A DNA stretch of 20,454 nt from positions 1 through 20,454 of the forward strand of contig JAILRX010000247.1 in NCBI GenBank assembly GCA_024697985.1. The letters are read 5' to 3'. Positions 7,932 to 14,905 of this stretch are shown piece after piece. Positions within the stretch are counted from its first letter, which is position 1, and every line of letters begins with the position of its first letter. A program made the translations under genes and the position numbers. The notes beneath the pieces are model-generated. The model made no database searches and was not told the origin of the DNA. It saw only the letters and a program-made list of their open reading frames with translations. The DNA is from Treponemataceae bacterium. GTDB lineage: Bacteria; Spirochaetota; Spirochaetia; Treponematales; Treponemataceae.

Positions 7932-7997
7932 TTAACGGCCACCTCCTAAACAACTGATTAAAGCTTTTTAAAATTACAATTTACCTTAAAAAAAATC

Positions 7998-8025
7998 TTG
8001 ACATATCGTCCTTACGACTTAGAAT
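7998..8025 (+). promoter_or_regulatory. Sigma70-type promoter for the EAL gene
   Basis: A perfect TTGACA (7998-8003), a 16-base spacer and TAGAAT (8020-8025, 5 of 6 matches) predict transcription from about 8032. That gives a leader of about 35 bases before the ATG at 8067, with a weak AGAAG as the likely ribosome binding site. Confidence 0.75.
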
Positions 8026-8066
8026 TGAAAGAGCATCAAAAAGTACAATATATAAAGAAGTAAATT

Positions 8067-10493
8067 ATGTCTAAGAAAAAAGAACTTTCTGCTAAAAATT
8101 TAATTTTCATCACTTGTATTGCAATTGCAGCCCTGCTTGCTGTAATAGCAGTGTCTTTTTCTCTTTATTTCCTTACAACATCGTCAATGAAAAAACAGAC
8201 AGCACAGTTGCGTCTTGAGCTCAATGATTCGATCGTAAGTGCTGTAGAAAAAAAATTCGACTCCAACTTCATGTTCCTGACGTTTGCACAGCGAATTGTT
8301 GATGAAAACTTTTCAAACACTTCAATTCCGCTCAACAGAATTTTTCCAGCCCTTGAAAAGGCACTCAAAAAGACTTCCGAAGATTTTGGAATCGAGAATG
8401 TCGTTATTCTGAACAAGGACGCAAACATCTTCCTTACAGGACAGAAAACCGGATTGGAAAGCCAGTCGTTTTTCCAGGAAGCACTGGAAGGCAAAAAAAC
8501 AATTTCCAGCCTGACAAAATCTCCGGTTAGTGGCAATGACGTTTTCCTTTTCTGTGCGCCGATTTTCCAAACCGGAAAAACAATCGGAGTATTGATTGCA
8601 GAAGAATCGCTTTCATCAGTCGAAGAAATCCTGAAATCTTCAAACACCTTTTCATCAAAGTCCTTCATCCGACTTTCTGATGAGATGGGAAACTATCTTG
8701 CAACATCAGACAACTTTGAGCTTAACGGCGCAAAATCGGTACTCGAAGACATCGAAAACATGTGGGATGATGTTGAAAAAGGCCGGGCCATTCTGCGTGA
8801 TGCCAGAATCAACAATAAGACAGGCTACGTTCTTCATAAGCGTGACGGCGTAATGTACATGAACATTTACACGCCGATAAAATACAACCGATGGTTCGTC
8901 TGCTCGGCTATTCCAGAAAATGCTTTTTCTAAAAAACGAGTAATCAATGCAATCGTGATGGTTACGATAAGCCTTCTTCTCAGCGCCGCAATGATCGGAG
9001 CCCTCGGTTACATCGCCATCATCCAGCTCAAATATCAGAAAAAACTTCATTATCTTGCCTACACAGATTCTTTGACAGGAAAAGGCAACTACAAATGGTT
9101 TTTGGATGAATCAGAAAGAATCGTAGAAGAAAATCCTAAAACAAAATACGCAATTGTTTCCATAAATATCATTCACTTTAAGCTTTACAACAAGCAGTTC
9201 GGAAGGATGAAGGGTGATGAAAAACTCATCTCTGTATTCCAGAACCTTGAAGACTGTCTTCGCGACGAAGAAATTATGGCAAGGGCAAACGCCGACAACT
9301 ACAGGCTTTTGATGAAATACGAGGATGACGTAAACCTTATCGTCGAGCGATTGAAGGCAGCTTCCATTGAAATCAACCAGTCTGAACTTGATATTAAGGG
9401 AAAAAATCCATACCTGATTACGCTTTGTGCCGGAGTTTGTCCCGTAGACGAACTGGCTGAAAATGGAAAGATGGAAAAACTCGACATTCTTTCTTGCTGC
9501 GACCGAAGCTCAATCGCAATGAACGGTGCAAAACCGGTACTCGAGTCATTCCTGCAATGTGGAATCTTCAATGAAGATGATTTGATTGCCATGAATTCCC
9601 AGAAGGTCATCGAAAACCGAATGAGAACTGCACTCAAGGACGAAGAATTCATCGTTTATCTTCAGCCTAAATACAGCCTCAAGGAAAATAAGATTCTTGG
9701 AGCAGAAGCCCTCGTCCGATGGGAAACACCAAGCCGAGGAACTGAAATGCCAGGCAGCTTCATTCCGATTTTTGAAAGCAACGGCTTTATCCTGGACCTG
9801 GATCTTTTCGTATTCGAAAAAGTCTGCCACATGATCCGAGCATGGCTTGACCGTGGAATCGACCCGATTTTGATTTCGGTAAACCTTTCGCGCGCTTATC
9901 TGAACAACCTCAGCTTCATCGAATCTTTTGAAGCCATCCGTAAAAAGTATGACGTTCCGCCAAAATACATTGAACTTGAAATCACGGAAACCGCTGTAAT
10001 CGAAAACACATCAATCCTTACAGACATCGTAAATGTGATTCACAAGCTCGGCTATTTCTGCTCTATTGATGATTTTGGTTCAGGATATTCCTCACTCAAT
10101 TTGCTTAAGGAAATTCCAGTTGATACGATCAAGCTCGACAAAGGCTTCTTTTCGGGCAAGAATGCCGGCTCTCTCCAGAGCGCCACAATCGTTCGAAGCG
10201 TAATCAATCTTGCAAAAGATCTTGATATGAAAACTGTTTCAGAAGGAATCGAAGATGAAAAGCAGGTTGCCTTCCTCAAGGATGCAAAATGCGACATGAT
10301 TCAGGGATTCTTCTTCTCAAAGCCTATTCCAACGACAGAGTTTGAAAAAATGGCCTTTGGTCTTGTTATTTCAGAACAGACGCAGCTTTCAAACATGAAC
10401 ATTGATGAATTTGATATGGAAGAAGACAATTTCGGTTCATTCAACAACAATGATTTCCCTGCCGCTGACCAGCTTTTCAACGGCCAAGACTAA
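8067..10493 (+). CDS. Membrane sensor with degenerate GGDEF and intact EAL domain (c-di-GMP phosphodiesterase)
   Basis: This 808-residue signalling protein very probably hydrolyses cyclic di-GMP to pGpG. Order of parts: membrane helix 1 (about 12-36), a periplasmic dCACHE-like sensor (about 38-285, with SFFQEALEGK and FLFCAPIFQTGKTIGVL), membrane helix 2 (about 291-316), a GGDEF-family domain (about 325-470) and an EAL domain (about 520-770). The GGDEF motif is NADNY at 408-412, so cyclase activity should be absent. The EAL domain has EALVRW (E547), SVNLS, LEITE, IDDFGSGYSS (D668, D669), KLDKGF, SEGIE and QGFFFSKP, which covers the metal- and substrate-binding set. An acidic, Asn-rich tail of about 35 residues follows. 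It is monocistronic, with its own promoter, and converges with the metallophosphoesterase gene after two bases. The ligand is unknown. Confidence 0.93.
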   Translation: MSKKKELSAKNLIFITCIAIAALLAVIAVSFSLYFLTTSSMKKQTAQLRLELNDSIVSAVEKKFDSNFMFLTFAQRIVDENFSNTSIPLNRIFPALEKALKKTSEDFGIENVVILNKDANIFLTGQKTGLESQSFFQEALEGKKTISSLTKSPVSGNDVFLFCAPIFQTGKTIGVLIAEESLSSVEEILKSSNTFSSKSFIRLSDEMGNYLATSDNFELNGAKSVLEDIENMWDDVEKGRAILRDARINNKTGYVLHKRDGVMYMNIYTPIKYNRWFVCSAIPENAFSKKRVINAIVMVTISLLLSAAMIGALGYIAIIQLKYQKKLHYLAYTDSLTGKGNYKWFLDESERIVEENPKTKYAIVSINIIHFKLYNKQFGRMKGDEKLISVFQNLEDCLRDEEIMARANADNYRLLMKYEDDVNLIVERLKAASIEINQSELDIKGKNPYLITLCAGVCPVDELAENGKMEKLDILSCCDRSSIAMNGAKPVLESFLQCGIFNEDDLIAMNSQKVIENRMRTALKDEEFIVYLQPKYSLKENKILGAEALVRWETPSRGTEMPGSFIPIFESNGFILDLDLFVFEKVCHMIRAWLDRGIDPILISVNLSRAYLNNLSFIESFEAIRKKYDVPPKYIELEITETAVIENTSILTDIVNVIHKLGYFCSIDDFGSGYSSLNLLKEIPVDTIKLDKGFFSGKNAGSLQSATIVRSVINLAKDLDMKTVSEGIEDEKQVAFLKDAKCDMIQGFFFSKPIPTTEFEKMAFGLVISEQTQLSNMNIDEFDMEEDNFGSFNNNDFPAADQLFNGQD

Positions 10494-10495
10494 AA

Positions 10496-11161
10496 TCAAA
10501 AATTAAAAGGATAAAACGAATTTTTTCCGAACGCCGAGCACTCAATTCCATAATGCTGGACTTCATAGCGCTCGGTCTGACCAGGATATTCGATTATTGA
10601 AAAACTTGGGATGTCAGTACCACGCGGCCTTGAGCAGCTTCCTGGATTCACAAGCATGGTTCCACCAACTTCTTCGATTCGCGGAAAATGCGTATGACCG
10701 TAAAGCACGATGTCGGCATTGTAATTTTGAGCTTCGTGTAAAAGCAAATCAGGATTTGATGAGACTGAAAAGCGATGTCCATGAGTTACAAAAATCTGTC
10801 TGCCGGCTGCAACAAATCCAACCGAATACGAACAGTTCAGCGGTCCTGATGAAACTGCCGTTTCATAGATTTCACGGTCGCAGTTTCCGCGGACAAAGGC
10901 GATTACCGGTGGTATTTTAGCCATCAACTTTACGTCATGATACGCATCGTTGACTATCGAAATCAATTCGCGTAAGCCGTCGCCACAAAAAACGAGAGCG
11001 TCAGAAACCAGACCGAATCCGTCAATTATATCGAGCAGGACATCCTTATTCCCATGACTGTCAGAAATAACCAGAAGCCGTGCACTCTGCTTTTTAGCCA
11101 AAGATTCAACGCTTTCAATTGAGCCGAGCAAACATCCATTTTCCTGCAAGAGAGAATTCAT
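10496..11161 (-). CDS. Metallophosphoesterase, YfcE/MJ0936 type
   Basis: This 221-residue calcineurin-fold phosphodiesterase is probably cytoplasmic and has a complete two-metal site: DSH (D34, H36), GD (D61), GNCD (N93), THGH (H127, H129) and GHTH (H156, H158). The family hydrolyses small phosphodiesters in vitro; the natural substrate is unknown. Compared with the usual start MKxLVISDSHG it has about 26 extra residues before LLVISDSHG, and no internal Met offers a shorter start. Its ATG overlaps the stop of the upstream lipoprotein gene by one base (TAATG), so translation is probably coupled. It is the last gene of the five-gene clpP operon. No intrinsic terminator is visible before it meets the EAL gene. 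Confidence 0.87.
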   Translation of the reverse strand: MNSLLQENGCLLGSIESVESLAKKQSARLLVISDSHGNKDVLLDIIDGFGLVSDALVFCGDGLRELISIVNDAYHDVKLMAKIPPVIAFVRGNCDREIYETAVSSGPLNCSYSVGFVAAGRQIFVTHGHRFSVSSNPDLLLHEAQNYNADIVLYGHTHFPRIEEVGGTMLVNPGSCSRPRGTDIPSFSIIEYPGQTERYEVQHYGIECSAFGKNSFYPFNF

Positions 11162-11910
11162 TACTTAGAAGCTTTTCCTTTTTTCTTTCGTTCAGGCTGC
11201 TGCTTTTCAACGTATTTAAGAACAAAATGATTTTTTGCCTTAAGCCCCGTAGAAGAATCAACATAAGAACCGACTTTCCAGTCCTGTCCGTACAGTTTGG
11301 AAATAACTTCCTGAATTGAGCTTTCCTTAAACAGATTTTCGCCGGAAACTGATTTTATTGTTCGTTCCAAAATGAACTGGGTCTTTTCGATATGCTGCAT
11401 CGAAGCTTCTTCTGCAATTTCAACTTCCATTTCAACAGTTTTTTCAGGCTCAACAAAGTCAATTACGACGTCAGAATCGGCTTCTGTGCTGAGCACATCA
11501 TCCTGTGAAAACAGAGAAATTATAAAGCAGTCTCTTTCGGCATCCTTAATTCTTGCCAGGGCCTTGTGGGTATATTCTGGAGCGCCAAGCGTAATCAGCG
11601 CCTTGCAGTTATTTTCTTCAACATAATATGAAAGGTTTGAAATTCGTCCGGCACCACCTGCTGAAAAATCATCAGGGAAAACAAAATGAACGATTAAGCC
11701 GCCATCCTGAATCAGACCAAACTTGTCGGAAAGGTGTGCTATGCTGTTCTGGACGAATTCCGGATCGTTATAGCCGTATCCATACAAAATTGCAACATGA
11801 CCAGTTTCCGGATCCCATTTTGTTTTATCAACCTTTTTTTTGCATGAACACAAAGAAATTGATGTTAAAACGCACAAGCACAAAATTATAAGTTTAACTG
11901 ATTTTTTCAT
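11161..11910 (-). CDS. Putative lipoprotein with periplasmic-binding-like fold, function unknown
   Basis: A 249-residue secreted lipoprotein. The N-terminus MKKSVKLIILCLCVLTSISL is a signal peptide and LCSC (C23) a spirochaete-style lipobox. The mature part begins with a Lys-rich stretch and has alternating strand and helix segments (HVAILYGYGYNDPEF, GLIVHFVFPDDF, CKALITLGAPEYTHKAL, CFIISLFSQDD). These resemble the DUF3798 or ABC-type substrate-binding Rossmann-like fold, but I hold that only as a possibility. The C-terminus is Lys/Arg rich. I chose the ATG at 11910 because it forms a classic ATGA overlap with the stop of the upstream MBL gene and begins the signal peptide; a GTG at 11931 would add seven residues. 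Its place in an operon of cytoplasmic hydrolases does not reveal its ligand. Confidence 0.75.
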   Translation of the reverse strand: MKKSVKLIILCLCVLTSISLCSCKKKVDKTKWDPETGHVAILYGYGYNDPEFVQNSIAHLSDKFGLIQDGGLIVHFVFPDDFSAGGAGRISNLSYYVEENNCKALITLGAPEYTHKALARIKDAERDCFIISLFSQDDVLSTEADSDVVIDFVEPEKTVEMEVEIAEEASMQHIEKTQFILERTIKSVSGENLFKESSIQEVISKLYGQDWKVGSYVDSSTGLKAKNHFVLKYVEKQQPERKKKGKASK

Positions 11911-12581
11911 ATCGCACCCATAAAAGACCACAAAAATGCTTTCTGTAATTCAAAGCCATAATTTTCATGGCCAGGACAAACTATCGTATTTTTTGGCAGC
12001 TTTAAGATTTTTTTAAGCGAGTCATGGATGTCCATGTCACTTCCGCCTGCCAAATCAGTGCGGCCGTAGTTATAGAACATCATCGTATCGCCTGTAAATA
12101 AGATTTTTCGTTTTTTATTATAAAGGCAGGTTGAGCCTTGAGTATGCCCCGGAGTTTCGATAACTTCCCAGTCTGAGAAAATAACATCACCGTCTTTGAC
12201 AAAAACATCAGCAGGAACGATTTCCTGTCCAGTCTTCAAAGTCTGCAATACAAAACTTCCCATTCCGCCGGAAGAAAAGGTCCTGTACTGCACATCGTAG
12301 GATCCAGGTCCTAAAAAAGGTCTATCCCGACTTCCGATATAAATCTTAACGTCAGGATAAATTTTCTTGAGGAGGTTCAAACCTGCAACATGGTCAAGAT
12401 GACCATGCGTCAGATAGATTGATGAAAAGGTTAACTCCTGTTCTCGACAGATTTCATCGATTTCGTGGATTAAAGCTGTGCACGCATCCCCCGGATCAAC
12501 TATGCAAAGTTTATCCTCATAGGAAAAAAGAAAGCAATTTACTTCAAAGTCGCCCAATGTAAGGCAAACTATATCATCCAC
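11907..12581 (-). CDS. MBL-fold metallo-hydrolase, glyoxalase II-like
   Basis: This 224-residue metallo-beta-lactamase-fold hydrolase has a complete binuclear metal site: THGHLDH (H59, H61, D63, H64), TPGHTQGS (H146), FTGDTMM (D165) and CPGHE (H205). It matches the small YcbL/glyoxalase II-like group, which hydrolyses thioesters such as S-lactoylglutathione or related compounds. It lacks the C-terminal substrate domain of true glyoxalase II, so the substrate is not known. No signal peptide is present, so it should be cytoplasmic. GAGGT about 7 bases before the ATG supports the start. It begins 17 bases after the DbpA-type gene and overlaps the lipoprotein start by four bases. Confidence 0.9.
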   Translation of the reverse strand: MDDIVCLTLGDFEVNCFLFSYEDKLCIVDPGDACTALIHEIDEICREQELTFSSIYLTHGHLDHVAGLNLLKKIYPDVKIYIGSRDRPFLGPGSYDVQYRTFSSGGMGSFVLQTLKTGQEIVPADVFVKDGDVIFSDWEVIETPGHTQGSTCLYNKKRKILFTGDTMMFYNYGRTDLAGGSDMDIHDSLKKILKLPKNTIVCPGHENYGFELQKAFLWSFMGAI

Positions 12582-12598
12582 GAAATAACCTCAAAAGT

Positions 12599-13246
12599 TT
12601 ATGCTTCTACTTCCTGGTTGTCGGTTTCTGCTGCTGCAGAACTGTCCGTTACAGGAGAAGCATTTTCTGTTCGATTCTTAGGAATTGAATGAGCAACGTT
12701 CAAGTTTTTACCTCTGAACTGATAGCCATTCAATGTTCCGATTACAGTTTCAGCATCCTCTTTATACAAAGTTACGAAAGAGTAATTATCCATTGTTCGG
12801 ATTGAACCGATTCTGTCGCGATCAACATGACAAACCTGTGTAATGATTCCAACCAAGTCACGAGGTTTTACGTGCCTGTTCTTTCCGATTCCGATAAAAA
12901 TCTGTGCAGCACTTTCTTCTGGAATAATAACTCGTGGAGGTCGTGGAGCCGACTCTGTTTCCGGAGCTGCAGAAGAAGATTCTGCATTGTTTCTTCTGTT
13001 GTTTCGATTAAAATCGCTGTTGTTTCGGCCATGTCGAAAGTTTCTTGAACCTTCTTTCTGGCACATCTGTGCAGCCAAATATGCAGCTACATAAGACCTA
13101 AGATTAAAAGGTACATTCTTCTTAAAAACACTGCGGTATTCATTCAAGACGAGAGGGTCTTCGTCGATACGTACTTTCTCGACAGCATCCTTAAAAATTG
13201 CTGCCAATTGATCCATGTCGATTGGTAAATCTTTTTTGTTTGACAT
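12599..13246 (-). CDS. Stand-alone DbpA-type RNA-binding domain protein
   Basis: This 215-residue protein has three parts. Residues 1-65 are helical and unrecognised. Residues 68-90 are an Arg/Asn-rich linker (RNFRHGRNNSDFNRNNRRNN). Residues about 115-187 match the DbpA RNA-binding domain (IFIGIGKNRHVKPRDLVGIITQ, then DRIGSIRTMDNYSFVTL and GYQFRGKNLNVAHS), an RRM-like fold that in DbpA targets the helicase to 23S rRNA helix 92. No DEAD-box helicase motif is present, so this is the binding domain without the motor. An acidic, Ser/Ala-rich tail ends it. AGGAG about 6-7 bases before the ATG supports the start. It follows clpP by 40 bases. I infer an RNA- or ribosome-associated role; the RNA target and partners are unknown. 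Confidence 0.85.
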   Translation of the reverse strand: MSNKKDLPIDMDQLAAIFKDAVEKVRIDEDPLVLNEYRSVFKKNVPFNLRSYVAAYLAAQMCQKEGSRNFRHGRNNSDFNRNNRRNNAESSSAAPETESAPRPPRVIIPEESAAQIFIGIGKNRHVKPRDLVGIITQVCHVDRDRIGSIRTMDNYSFVTLYKEDAETVIGTLNGYQFRGKNLNVAHSIPKNRTENASPVTDSSAAAETDNQEVEA

Positions 13247-13286
13247 AGAATTCTCCTGAAAAAATAGTTTTCAGTTTCAAAACGCC

Positions 13287-13880
13287 TTATTTTTTCAAGT
13301 CAGCTCGTTTTGAAACAATTTTTCCAGCCAGACCATATTCAACAGCTTCCTGTGCGTTCATCCAATAATCACGCTCGGTGTCTTTCTTTACCTGCTCTAA
13401 ATCTTTGCCAGTTTCTTCTGAAATAAGGATGTTTATCTTTTCCTTTGCTTTTTCTAATTCCTGTGCATGAATTTCAATATCAGTTGCGACACCTTTCATT
13501 CCGCTCAATGGCTGATGGATTAAATAATGACTGTTTGGCAACGCTATTCGATTTTCTTTTGGAGATGCAAGAAAGATCAAAGCGCCGGCACTTGCTACTA
13601 ACCCCATACCCACAGTTACAACAGGAGCATTTACGAAACGTATCATGTCGAAAATTGCATAACCAGAATCGACATCGCCACCAGGTGAATCAATGAAAAT
13701 ATAGATTGGATCATCTGATGCTGCTTCCAAAATAAGCAACTGATTGACAATTTTTTCAGCAAGAGCTTTGTTGACTTCGCCTGAAAGTAAGATTTGACGG
13801 GTTTCGAGAAGTTTACCTAAAAGTGCTTCAGAACTTTTAGCGTTTGACTCTTTTTCATCGTTTTCTTCTTCAAAAAACAT
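13287..13880 (-). CDS. clpP: ClpP-family serine protease with atypical N-terminus
   Basis: This 197-residue protein is a ClpP-family peptidase, the proteolytic ring partner of Clp ATPases. The Ser-His-Asp triad is complete: S97 in GLVASAGA (usually GQAASMGA), H122 in SHYLIHQP and D171 in TERDYWM. SPGGDV forms the oxyanion region, and the C-terminal AQEAVEYGLAGKIV is typical. The first 25 residues are different: an acidic, Ser-rich stretch (MFFEEENDEKESNAKSSEAL) replaces the usual hydrophobic segment and gating loop that contact ClpX or ClpA. It may be the second ClpP of this genome, working in mixed rings or with another partner; the sequence does not settle that. GGAGA 7 bases before the ATG and a promoter at 13926-13954 support the start. 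It is the first gene of a five-gene operon; no clpX or tig is adjacent. Confidence 0.88.
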   Translation of the reverse strand: MFFEEENDEKESNAKSSEALLGKLLETRQILLSGEVNKALAEKIVNQLLILEAASDDPIYIFIDSPGGDVDSGYAIFDMIRFVNAPVVTVGMGLVASAGALIFLASPKENRIALPNSHYLIHQPLSGMKGVATDIEIHAQELEKAKEKINILISEETGKDLEQVKKDTERDYWMNAQEAVEYGLAGKIVSKRADLKK

Positions 13881-13925
13881 AAAACTTTCTCCAAATTAAT
13901 TACGCTGCTCACCAGCATTTATTTA

Positions 13926-13954
13926 AATATAACAAAATTATCCGGTTTTAGCAA
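13926..13954 (-). promoter_or_regulatory. Sigma70-type promoter for the clpP operon
   Basis: On the minus strand TTGCTA (13949-13954, 4 of 6 matches) and TATATT (13926-13931, 5 of 6) are 17 bases apart. The predicted start near 13919 gives a leader of about 40 bases with GGAGA before clpP. The rest of the 114-base gap (13881-13994) shows no convincing terminator for mazG, so some read-through from mazG is possible. Confidence 0.6.
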
Positions 13955-13994
13955 TCTTTTTGAGATTCTATATGTAAAGAAACTGCCGAAGATG

Positions 13995-14864
13995 TTACAG
14001 GCCTTCTTTTTTGGCCTGATTCCAGAACTCGTCCATTATCGAAAGATTCCCCTGCTCCATTTCGATGCCCTTTTCGTTCATTTTCTCTTCGACAAAGGCA
14101 TATCGGTCACGAAACTTTTTATTGGTTCTCGAGAGGGCCACTTCCGGGTCGATTTTTAACTTGCGTGCAAGATTGACGATTGAAAAAAGAGCGTCTCCAA
14201 GTTCAGCTTCGATATCTTCCTGAACTCCTGAAGATTGAGCTTCCTTGAGTTCATCCAGTTCTTCATAAATTTTTTTCCAGACATCATCCGTGTTGTCCCA
14301 GTCAAAGCCTTTTTTTGCAGCCTTTTTCTGGATTTTATACGACCTGAGAAGCGGAGGAAGTCCATACGAAACTTCATCCAGGCAGCATTTCTGTTTTCGG
14401 CCTTCAACCTGCTGCTTGATTTTTTCCCACTGATTCACAACCTGGTCGCCGGTCTTGATTTCCCCGCTTGATTTGACGCAATCTGCGCCTTCCTGAGTTT
14501 TTGGCGGCCAAACGTGCGGATGGCGCCTTACGATTTTTGAACATACACCGTTCAAAACCTGTGCGAGCGTAAAATCATTTTTTTCTTCGTAAATATTTGA
14601 AATCAAAACGGAATTTAAAAGCACGTCTCCGAGTTCCTCACAGACATGAGACGGATCATCCTGATTGATGGCATCAACTGCCTCATAGCACTCCTCGATT
14701 AAAGGCTGCCTCATGGAAACCGGAGTCTGTTCCCTGTCCCACGGACATCCATCTGGAGCGCGGAGTTTTTTCACGATTTTATAGAGGCGCTCAAATGCCT
14801 GATCGCAAGTTGCATCCTCGTACAAAGAATCATCTGTTATGTCTTTTTCGTTGATTTCACTCAT
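13995..14864 (-). CDS. mazG: Nucleoside triphosphate pyrophosphohydrolase MazG
   Basis: MazG hydrolyses (d)NTPs, including non-canonical ones, to the monophosphate and pyrophosphate. The 289 residues hold two tandem MazG domains, as in E. coli. The first has LRAPDGCPWDREQTP, EECYEAVDAI and EELGDVLLNSV, the EExxE and ExxD metal-binding motifs, and ends near KIVRRHPHVWP. The second has YEELDELKEA and EAELGDALFSIVN and a C-terminal FRDRYAFVE. Both domains keep their acidic residues. I chose the ATG at 14864 because GGAG lies 6 bases before it. The upstream in-frame ATG at 14876, whose codon overlaps that GGAG, would add four residues and has a poorer site. It is the last gene of the LysM-lytic transglycosylase-mazG transcript, 41 bases after the transglycosylase. 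Assignment is certain. Confidence 0.94.
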   Translation of the reverse strand: MSEINEKDITDDSLYEDATCDQAFERLYKIVKKLRAPDGCPWDREQTPVSMRQPLIEECYEAVDAINQDDPSHVCEELGDVLLNSVLISNIYEEKNDFTLAQVLNGVCSKIVRRHPHVWPPKTQEGADCVKSSGEIKTGDQVVNQWEKIKQQVEGRKQKCCLDEVSYGLPPLLRSYKIQKKAAKKGFDWDNTDDVWKKIYEELDELKEAQSSGVQEDIEAELGDALFSIVNLARKLKIDPEVALSRTNKKFRDRYAFVEEKMNEKGIEMEQGNLSIMDEFWNQAKKEGL

Positions 14865-14905
14865 TTTATTCTCCATTTATTCCAGATTTATTGTCCGCTC
14901 GCTTT

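Larger units (their letters stand above)
7894..8066. other. Divergent intergenic region
   Basis: This 173-base gap is the largest in the window. It holds the minus-strand promoter at 7903-7931, the plus-strand promoter at 7998-8025 and an A+T-rich middle. The only other notable sequence is the strong minus-strand Shine-Dalgarno match at 7941-7947, which has no in-frame ATG at a usable distance. I see no clear operator palindrome or riboswitch. Confidence 0.7.

Noticed and set aside
13900..13925. Small hairpin (gctg...cagc) in the clpP leader as a regulatory RNA element
   Set aside because: Four base pairs with a short loop and no T-run is within chance expectation.
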